Source of the DNA: Aliisedimentitalea scapharcae
GTDB taxonomy: Bacteria; Pseudomonadota; Alphaproteobacteria; Rhodobacterales; Rhodobacteraceae
Direction: 5' to 3'
DNA length: 64,000 bases
NCBI RefSeq assembly: GCF_045277565.1
Contig: NZ_CP123584.1
Span: 1,178,001 to 1,242,000, forward strand
Shown: positions 57,952 to 64,000 of the stretch, one piece after another
How the letters are laid out: each line of letters starts with the position of its first letter
How positions within the stretch are numbered: position 1 is the first letter of the stretch
Made by a program: the position numbers and the translations under genes
Notes under the pieces: model-generated
Told to the model about the DNA's origin: nothing
Databases searched by the model: none
The model's input: the letters and a program-made list of their open reading frames with translations, nothing else

Positions 57952-59241
57952 ATGCAGCAACGGGTATTGGTGCTCGGATCCTATGGGTTCATCGGTGCGG
58001 CTGTGGTGCGTGCCTTGCGGGGCGCAGGATGCATAGTGACCGGGTTGGGGCGCGCGCCGCGTCGGGTGGATCCGGGTTATACGGTCCTGACAGGTGATTT
58101 AAGCCGGATGTTGGAACCGGCGGATTGGCAGCCGGTTCTGAAAGACATCGACCTGGTGGTCAATTGCGCCGGTGCCCTCCAGGATCAGCGTCCCGGAGAG
58201 TTGGAGGCCGTGCATCACCTGGCCATTGCCGCGCTGGCCAAAGCTGCGGGCGCACGCGCTATTGGGATCGTTCAGATCTCGGCTGTGGGAGCCTCTCGGC
58301 ACGCCAGCACAGAATTCATGCGCTCCAAGGCGCGCGGGGACGCGGCGCTAAGGGCTTCTGACGCGCGTGTCTGGGTGTTGCGCCCGGGGCTGGTTTTGGG
58401 TCCAACGGCTTTTGGGGGAACGCTGTTGTTGCGGACGTTGGCGGCGGTGCCGGTGGTGCAACCCATTGCGATGGCGGATGCCCGGATACAATCCGTTGCT
58501 TTGGACGATGTCGCGCGTGCGGTTGTCGAGGCCACCACCGGATCCTTGCCACCCGGGCAATATGATCTGGTCGAAGAGGCGGCGCAGCCATTGAACGTGG
58601 TCGTTCGCGAAACCCGAAGGTGGTTGGGATTTGCCCCAGCACGCTGGACCTTGAACATGCCGGGCTGGATCACGATCGGTATCAGCACAGCCGCCGATCT
58701 GTTGGGGCGGTTGGGGTGGCGCTCGCCTTTGCGCAGTACGGCAATCCATGTGCTCCGGGATGGCGTCTTGGGGGACCCGGGGCCTTATCTGGCGGTAACC
58801 GGTCGCCCGATGACTGCGTTGGCGGCGACGTATGCGCGGTTTGATGCGCGCCGCGAAGACCGTTTGGCGGCGCGGCTGGCGGTCTTGATGCCCGTCGCCG
58901 TGACAATGCTGAGCTTGTTCTGGCTGGTCTCCGGGGTGATCGGCCTGTGGCAGATCGAACGGGCTGCCGAAACATTGGTTCAGGTTGGCTGGCCCGGCTG
59001 GGTGGCAAGGGTGAGTGTCGCAGGTTGGTCGGTGGTGGACATGATGCTGGGGCTGGCCATTCTGTATCGGCCCTGGGCTGGGCTGGCTTGTCTGGGGATG
59101 GCGGCGGTGTCGGTTTTCTATCTGGTCAGCGGCGCGGTTTTGACGCCCGCCCTGTGGTCGGATCCACTGGGCCCGATGGTCAAGGTGGGGCCGGGTCTCA
59201 TTCTGGCGCTGATCACCCATCAATTGCTGGAGGACCGTTGA
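57952..59241 (+). CDS. NAD(P)-dependent epimerase/SDR fused to a DoxX-like membrane domain
   Basis: A 429-residue fusion. Residues 1-290: extended/atypical short-chain dehydrogenase with VLVLGSYGFIGAAVVRAL (Rossmann Gly-rich loop) and VVNCAGALQ; no clear YxxxK pair is visible, so catalysis may be lost. Residues 300-429: four membrane helices of the DoxX type. The next gene (DUF2269) starts right at the stop codon (TGAATG). The epimerase-DoxX layout is common in Alphaproteobacteria but uncharacterised. It may be a redox or lipid-related membrane complex. Confidence 0.8.
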   Translation: MQQRVLVLGSYGFIGAAVVRALRGAGCIVTGLGRAPRRVDPGYTVLTGDLSRMLEPADWQPVLKDIDLVVNCAGALQDQRPGELEAVHHLAIAALAKAAGARAIGIVQISAVGASRHASTEFMRSKARGDAALRASDARVWVLRPGLVLGPTAFGGTLLLRTLAAVPVVQPIAMADARIQSVALDDVARAVVEATTGSLPPGQYDLVEEAAQPLNVVVRETRRWLGFAPARWTLNMPGWITIGISTAADLLGRLGWRSPLRSTAIHVLRDGVLGDPGPYLAVTGRPMTALAATYARFDARREDRLAARLAVLMPVAVTMLSLFWLVSGVIGLWQIERAAETLVQVGWPGWVARVSVAGWSVVDMMLGLAILYRPWAGLACLGMAAVSVFYLVSGAVLTPALWSDPLGPMVKVGPGLILALITHQLLEDR

Positions 59242-59724
59242 ATGGACCCAGAGCTGATCCTACGGTGGCTGCATGTGGTCGGGGCCTGTGTGCTGCTGGG
59301 CACTGGTGCGGGCATCGCGTTCTTTATGCTGATGGCACACCGCAGCCGCGACCCGTATGTGATTGCCCATACAGCGGGTGTCGTCGTGTTGGCTGATCTG
59401 CTGTTCACGACCTCGGCGGTGATTGTGCAACCTGTGACAGGGGCGCTGTTGGCCTGGCAACTGGGGTGGAGCCTGACCGAAGGCTGGATACTGCTGTCTC
59501 TGGTTCTTTATGGTGTGACGGGGGTGTTCTGGTTGCCGGTTGTCTGGATTCAGATCCGTCTGCGCGACATGGCCCGCCATGCGGTGGCGACGGGGGGCGA
59601 TCTGACACCGCGTTATGATCGGCTGTTTGCCATCTGGTTTGTCTGTGGGTTTCCCGCCTTTGCCGCAGTGCTGGCCATCGTCTGGCTGATGCTGGAGCGC
59701 CCGGACATAGTTTGGATGGGTTGA
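59242..59724 (+). CDS. DUF2269 family membrane protein
   Basis: A 160-residue protein with four membrane segments, start MDPELILRWLHVVGACVLLGTGAGIAFFML. The conserved His near residue 11 and Arg/His in MAHRSRD are family features. ATG abuts the preceding stop, so it is co-translated with the epimerase-DoxX fusion. Function unknown. Confidence 0.8.
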   Translation: MDPELILRWLHVVGACVLLGTGAGIAFFMLMAHRSRDPYVIAHTAGVVVLADLLFTTSAVIVQPVTGALLAWQLGWSLTEGWILLSLVLYGVTGVFWLPVVWIQIRLRDMARHAVATGGDLTPRYDRLFAIWFVCGFPAFAAVLAIVWLMLERPDIVWMG

Positions 59725-59938
59725 TCGATCATTTGCGCGTCCGAACTGTCGCAACCGCGCCCTCTGGACGCTGCCTGGAACTGCGCCTATAACGCGGACC
59801 AAGATGTTAGGCATGGCCATCATTATTCGAATTATATCCCCGGCTCTCTGATCAGACGAGACGCCGGGCCAAGGTGTTTGAGACTTCGCACCGACCGAAC
59901 CTTTCCCCACCGACACGATCATCCAAAGGACGCCACAC

Positions 59939-62860
59939 ATGTGCGCCGACACGCCTGAAACGCCCGAATACAAATCCACGCTGAACCTGCCCAAAACCGA
60001 TTTTCCAATGCGCGCGGGATTGCCCAAACGCGAACCCGCATGGCTGGAGCGCTGGGAACAGATCGGAGTTTACGACCGCTTGCGCGAGAAACAGGGCCGG
60101 ACCCCGTTCATCCTGCACGACGGTCCTCCCTATGCGAATGGCCATCTGCATATTGGTCACGCGCTGAACAAAACGATCAAGGACATGATCGTGCGGTCGC
60201 ATCAGATGATGGGATTTGATGCGCGGTATGTGCCTGGGTGGGATTGCCACGGTCTGCCGATCGAATGGAAGATCGAAGAGCAGTACCGCAACAAGGGCAA
60301 GGACAAGGATGAAGTTCCTGTCATCGACTTCCGTCAGGAATGTCGCAAGTTTGCCGAAGGGTGGGTCGATATCCAGCGTGAGGAATTCAAACGTCTGGGC
60401 ATCACCGGCAATTGGGTCAATCCTTATCTGACGATGGATTACCATGCCGAGGCGGTGATTGCTGGCGAATTCCAGAAATTCCTGATGAATGGCACCCTGT
60501 ACCAGGGGTCAAAACCCGTGATGTGGTCGCCAGTGGAAAAAACCGCCCTGGCCGAGGCCGAGATCGAATATCACGATCACAAAAGCCACACCATCTGGGT
60601 CAAATTCCCGATCACTCAGGCGATTGGGCCGACCGGCGCAGACGTTGGCCTGCAAGGTGTCGACGTCGTGATCTGGACCACCACGGCATGGACCATCCCG
60701 TCTAACCGGGCCATCGCCTTTAACCCGGCGTTGTCCTATGGCCTGTACAAGGTCACGGCAGCCCCCGATGGCAATTGGGCGAAAAAGGGCGATCATTACC
60801 TGCTGGCCGACAATCTGGCCGCCGATGTGATGAAATCCGCCAAGGTCGACGAATTTGTGCGCAAACGCGATATTCCGGCGGAACAGCTGGACCTGATTTC
60901 CTGTGCGCACCCGTTCAAAGGGGTCGATGGGGGCGAAGGGGAGTGGGACTATAAGGTTCCGATGCTGCCCGGCGATCACGTCACCGACGAGGCAGGGACC
61001 GGATTCGTGCACACTGCGCCCAGCCATGGTGCCGACGATTATGTTCTGGGGGTCAAACATGGCTTGCAGATGACCTATAACGTGATCGAAGATGGGTCCT
61101 TCCGCGCCGATTTGCCGTTGTTTGGTGGCGAGGTCATCATCACGCCCAAGGGTAAGGAAGGCGGAGCAAACACCACCATCATCAACAAGTTGGCCGAAAT
61201 CAGCGCCCTGATCGCCCGCGGACGGGTGACGCATTCCTATCCGCATTCCTGGCGTTCCAAAGCCCCGGTGATTTTCCGCAACACACCACAGTGGTTCGCC
61301 GCCGTGGACCGCGAGATCGCAGACGGCATGGACCAATATGGCGATACCATCCGCCAGCGGGCGTTGACCTCGATCGACGAGCTGGTGAAATGGACGCCCC
61401 AGACCGGGCGCAATCGCCTGTTTTCGATGATCGAAGCGCGCCCGGATTGGGTGCTGTCGCGCCAACGCGCCTGGGGCGTGCCGCTGACCTGCTTTGTTAA
61501 GAAGGACACGCTGCCGACGGCACCGGACTTTCTGTTGCGCGACGAGGCCGTGAACGCCCGTGTGATCGAAGCATTTGAGGCCGAAGGTGCCGATGCGTGG
61601 TATGTCGAAGGTGCCAAGGAACGGTTCCTGGGCTCCGACTACAATGCGGATGAATGGGAGCAGGTCTTTGACGTGCTGGATGTGTGGTTCGATTCCGGAT
61701 CGACCCATGCGTTTGTGTTGCGCGACCGCGAAGACGGTGCTCCCGATGGCATCGCTGATGTCTATATGGAAGGCACCGACCAGCACCGCGGATGGTTCCA
61801 TTCGTCGCTGTTGCAGGCCTGTGGCACCAAAGGGCGTGCGCCCTATCGCAATGTGGTGACCCACGGGTTCACGCTGGATGCCAAGGGCAACAAGATGTCC
61901 AAATCGCTGGGCAATACCATCGTGCCGGAAAAGATCGTCCAGCAGTATGGTGCAGATATCCTGCGCCTCTGGGTGGCTCAGACCGACTATACCGCTGACC
62001 AGCGGATCGGTCCGGAGATCCTGAAAGGGGTGGCGGACAGCTATCGCCGCCTGCGCAATACGATGCGGTTCATGCTGGGCGCGCTGTCCGATTTCACCGA
62101 AGTCGACCGGATCGAAGATCCGGCGGACATGCCGCCGTTGGAACGCTGGGTGATGAGCCGCATGGCGGAATTGGACGAAGTCGTGCGCAAAGGTTACGCC
62201 GAATTCGATTTCCAGGGCGTATTCAGCGCGGTGTTCAACTTTGCCACTGTGGATCTGTCGTCCTTCTATTTCGATATCCGCAAGGACGTTCTGTATTGCG
62301 ATGGCGACAGCACCCGTCGCCGTGCCGCGCGCACGGTGCTGGATTTGCTATTCCACCGTCTGACGACCTGGCTGGCCCCAGTCCTGGTGTTCACCATGGA
62401 AGAGGTCTGGCTGGAACGCTTCCCAGGCGCGCAAAGTTCGGTGCATCTGGTCGACTTCCCTGAAACTCCGGCCAGCTGGCGCAATTCACAGAACGAGGAA
62501 AATGTGGCTCGGGTGCGTCGTGTGCGCCGTGTGGTGACGTCGGCTCTGGAAATTCAGCGGCGTGACAAGGTGATTGGCTCCAGCCTGGAGGCGGCACCTG
62601 TGGTCCATGTGGAAGATGCCGAAACTCGCCGTTTGATGGCATTGGTGGATATGGATGATGTCTGCATCACCTCAGGCCTGACAGTCAGCGCGGATCCGGC
62701 ACCGGATGAAGCGTTTCGCATGCCGGATATCACCGGGGTCGCGGTTGTGTTCGAAATGGCCGAGGGCGAAAAGTGTCAGCGATGCTGGAAGATCCTGCCC
62801 GATGTGGGGCAGCACGCACATTTGGGTGTCTGTGGCCGGTGCAATGACGCGTTGAACTGA
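59939..62860 (+). CDS. ileS: Isoleucyl-tRNA synthetase
   Basis: A 973-residue class I aminoacyl-tRNA synthetase. HIGH motif at 71-74 (GHLHIGHALNK), CP1 editing domain with TAWTIPSNRAIA, KMSKS motif at 652-656 (NKMSKSLGN) and a C-terminal zinc site CQRCWK ... CGRCN. WVxKxC-type features and length are standard for bacteria. The 214-bp gap upstream holds its promoter; a TATAAC element near 59789 is a candidate -10. A tandem-hairpin element follows. Confidence 0.96.
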   Translation: MCADTPETPEYKSTLNLPKTDFPMRAGLPKREPAWLERWEQIGVYDRLREKQGRTPFILHDGPPYANGHLHIGHALNKTIKDMIVRSHQMMGFDARYVPGWDCHGLPIEWKIEEQYRNKGKDKDEVPVIDFRQECRKFAEGWVDIQREEFKRLGITGNWVNPYLTMDYHAEAVIAGEFQKFLMNGTLYQGSKPVMWSPVEKTALAEAEIEYHDHKSHTIWVKFPITQAIGPTGADVGLQGVDVVIWTTTAWTIPSNRAIAFNPALSYGLYKVTAAPDGNWAKKGDHYLLADNLAADVMKSAKVDEFVRKRDIPAEQLDLISCAHPFKGVDGGEGEWDYKVPMLPGDHVTDEAGTGFVHTAPSHGADDYVLGVKHGLQMTYNVIEDGSFRADLPLFGGEVIITPKGKEGGANTTIINKLAEISALIARGRVTHSYPHSWRSKAPVIFRNTPQWFAAVDREIADGMDQYGDTIRQRALTSIDELVKWTPQTGRNRLFSMIEARPDWVLSRQRAWGVPLTCFVKKDTLPTAPDFLLRDEAVNARVIEAFEAEGADAWYVEGAKERFLGSDYNADEWEQVFDVLDVWFDSGSTHAFVLRDREDGAPDGIADVYMEGTDQHRGWFHSSLLQACGTKGRAPYRNVVTHGFTLDAKGNKMSKSLGNTIVPEKIVQQYGADILRLWVAQTDYTADQRIGPEILKGVADSYRRLRNTMRFMLGALSDFTEVDRIEDPADMPPLERWVMSRMAELDEVVRKGYAEFDFQGVFSAVFNFATVDLSSFYFDIRKDVLYCDGDSTRRRAARTVLDLLFHRLTTWLAPVLVFTMEEVWLERFPGAQSSVHLVDFPETPASWRNSQNEENVARVRRVRRVVTSALEIQRRDKVIGSSLEAAPVVHVEDAETRRLMALVDMDDVCITSGLTVSADPAPDEAFRMPDITGVAVVFEMAEGEKCQRCWKILPDVGQHAHLGVCGRCNDALN

Positions 62861-62935
62861 GCGTTCCAGAGCGTCTGTCTGCTGACCTGTGAAGCTCTCG
62901 ATGGGTGAAACAGATCGCACTTGTTTCCGCAGCGC

Positions 62936-62998
62936 GGGCCGGGACCCCCATCGAGGGGGTCCCAGCCCGTGTTCTTTGATCCCGAAGGATCAAAGAAC
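62936..62998. terminator. Tandem hairpin element after ileS
   Basis: Hairpin 1: GGGC (62936-62939), GGGACCCCC (62941-62949), loop of 5, GGGGGTCCC (62955-62963), GCCC (62965-62968). Hairpin 2: GTTCTTTGATCC (62971-62982), loop CGAA, GGATCAAAGAAC (62987-62998). Both are perfect apart from one C/A mismatch. It lies 76 bp after the ileS stop and 40 bp before ogt. No strong U-tract. It lacks the boxes of the A-D family. Confidence 0.5.
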
Positions 62999-63038
62999 CG
63001 CTCTTGTCCGATTGCACAACATGCGACAGGGTAGGGGA

Positions 63039-63491
63039 ATGCCTATAGCGTCCTTAGATACCCCCATCGGCCCGCTGAGCGTTGAAGAACGCGACGGAGA
63101 AATCATACGGGTTGGCTGGTCGTGGGAAGGTGCCGACAGCACATCGGTTCTGAACAAGGCCCTTGCGCAGCTGCGGGCCTATTTTGCCGGTACGCTTAAG
63201 CAGTTTGATTTGCCCTTGCAGGTGCAGGGGTCCGATTTTCAGCGGGCAGTTTGTGATGCGATGCTGGCGATCCCGTTTGGTGACACCCGTACCTATGGCG
63301 AGATCGCCAAAGAGCTGGGCGCGCCGCCGCAGCCTGTGGGCAATGCCTGTGGCGCAAATCCGATCCCGGTGATCATCCCGTGCCATCGGGTTCTGGCGGC
63401 CAACAGCCTGGGTGGGTTTTCCGGCATGGGCGGGGTCGAAACCAAGGTGGCCTTGCTGCGCCACGAAAAGGCGGCGGGATTGCTGATCTGA
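63039..63491 (+). CDS. ogt: Methylated-DNA--[protein]-cysteine S-methyltransferase
   Basis: A 150-residue suicide repair enzyme removing methyl groups from O6-alkylguanine. Active Cys115 in IIPCHRVLA; FGDTRTYGEIA is the DNA-binding wing and NPIPVIIPCHRV the core motif. GGGGA precedes the ATG by about 3 bases. It lies after the tandem hairpins, so it probably has its own promoter. Confidence 0.95.
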   Translation: MPIASLDTPIGPLSVEERDGEIIRVGWSWEGADSTSVLNKALAQLRAYFAGTLKQFDLPLQVQGSDFQRAVCDAMLAIPFGDTRTYGEIAKELGAPPQPVGNACGANPIPVIIPCHRVLAANSLGGFSGMGGVETKVALLRHEKAAGLLI

Positions 63492-63638
63492 GCGTCAAGC
63501 GCCCCGGTCCTGTGGCCAAATTGCCGTTTTGACCAAGATGTCCGGATATTTGATCCAGAACAAGGCGGCTTGACGTGCAAACGTCTGAAATCGCACTATT
63601 CCACATCCAAGCACGCAGATTGAACGGGAGAACCGCCC

Positions 63639-64000
63639 ATGACTTCGGACCGGGTCGCGCTGAAACAGGCCATCCAAGACAGGATTATGTCATTGGAAGA
63701 GGCCGAATTGGCCTCTGCCATCGCGCATTACGAGGCGTTCCTGAAGGACTCCCTGTTGGATGACCGCGAAGGTCATGACAAGGACGATTTGGTCGGTGCC
63801 CGCGAGAATGCCGATCTGGCCGCTGCCTTTGACCATCCGGTCCAGGCGCATCATGCCAAGATCGACGTGCTGGAAAATCTGGATTTTTCGATGACCGACA
63901 GCGTGCGCCCCGGTGCGGTTGTCCGGTTCAATGGTCGCAGTTTTGTTGTTGCGGTATCGACGACGCGTTTCGAAGTCGACGGTCAAACCTATATGGGCAT
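63639..64000 (+). CDS. GreA-like protein, truncated by right edge
   Basis: The ATG at 63639 opens a frame with no stop before the window end (120 codons seen). Residues 1-85 are charged and helical (MTSDRVALKQAIQDRIMSLE and LVGARENADLAAAF), like the coiled coil of GreA, and VRPGAVVRFNGRSFVVAVSTT resembles the C-terminal Gre/Rnk-type domain. An anti-pause or RNA-polymerase-binding role is possible but the family call is tentative. GAACGGGAG lies 10 bases before the ATG. Confidence 0.6.
   Translation, partial: MTSDRVALKQAIQDRIMSLEEAELASAIAHYEAFLKDSLLDDREGHDKDDLVGARENADLAAAFDHPVQAHHAKIDVLENLDFSMTDSVRPGAVVRFNGRSFVVAVSTTRFEVDGQTYMG

Noticed and set aside
62936..62998. A fifth copy of the A-D repeat family
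   Set aside because: It has two hairpins but neither CTCCCGCCC nor CGTTGGGC, and the outer GGGC/GCCC pairing has the opposite arrangement.

Overview
This window looks like a chromosomal segment of a marine alphaproteobacterium of the Rhodobacterales (Roseobacter group). The base composition is GC-rich and the genes are tightly packed with many ATGA/GTGA overlaps. The gene families point the same way: PuuD-type urate oxidation, a fused allantoinase/OHCU decarboxylase, a YcjX-GNAT-YcjF unit, a VIT1/CCC1 transporter next to a truncated globin, and large Rieske and FMN-dependent catabolic clusters. I see no rRNA, tRNA, insertion sequence, prophage or CRISPR array. The taxonomic call is inference from gene content only.

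Region 1 (1-21.5 kb) is an extracellular polysaccharide locus with an embedded assembly line. A possible flippase start runs off the left edge and a family-4 glycosyltransferase reads to the right. A seven-gene leftward operon (17929 to 1714) then encodes, in transcription order: a PKS (KS-AT-KR-DH-ACP-TE), a family-2 glycosyltransferase, an NRPS (formyltransferase, condensation remnant, adenylation domain interrupted by a luciferase-like monooxygenase, carrier domain), a 4'-phosphopantetheinyl transferase, a membrane-anchored SGNH hydrolase-like protein, an exported glycoside-hydrolase-like protein, and a second family-2 glycosyltransferase. Five of the six junctions are 4-bp overlaps or gaps of at most 4 bp, and the sixth is a 1-bp gap. 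A good promoter overlapped by two interleaved dyads precedes the operon. A polymerase/ligase-like membrane protein, a WecG/TagA transferase and another GT2 follow. The natural reading is that a small acyl or amide product of the NRPS-PKS is attached to, or made alongside, a surface polysaccharide. I consider this the most novel system in the window.

Region 2 (20.6-28.6 kb) is a leftward tamA-tamB-ggt-GT2 operon for outer-membrane assembly and peptide or polysaccharide metabolism.

Region 3 (29-39 kb) is purine-ring catabolism: PuuD, a LysR regulator, HIU hydrolase, fused allantoinase/OHCU decarboxylase, ureidoglycolate lyase, an NCS2 permease and a ureidoglycine aminohydrolase-like bicupin. 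A GAPDH paralogue and two small secreted proteins are interspersed.

Region 4 (39-52 kb) is catabolic. It holds an IclR-controlled Rieske oxygenase and glutamine-synthetase-like enzyme, a GcvH protein, an acyl-CoA dehydrogenase, a PEP mutase/isocitrate lyase family enzyme, and a GntR-controlled operon (DUF1185, alpha/beta hydrolase, flavin reductase with a Nudix-like tail, LLM monooxygenase, aldehyde dehydrogenase) with a perfect 22-bp palindromic operator.

Region 5 (52-64 kb) is mostly housekeeping: Lrp/AsnC, TruA, YcjX-GNAT-YcjF, truncated globin, VIT1-like transporter, epimerase-DoxX fusion, DUF2269, IleS, Ogt, and a GreA-like protein cut by the right edge.

Four copies of a short structured repeat (two or three hairpins with fixed linkers) lie just after stop codons, always in the sense orientation of the preceding gene. 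This looks like a transcribed 3'-UTR RNA element family.
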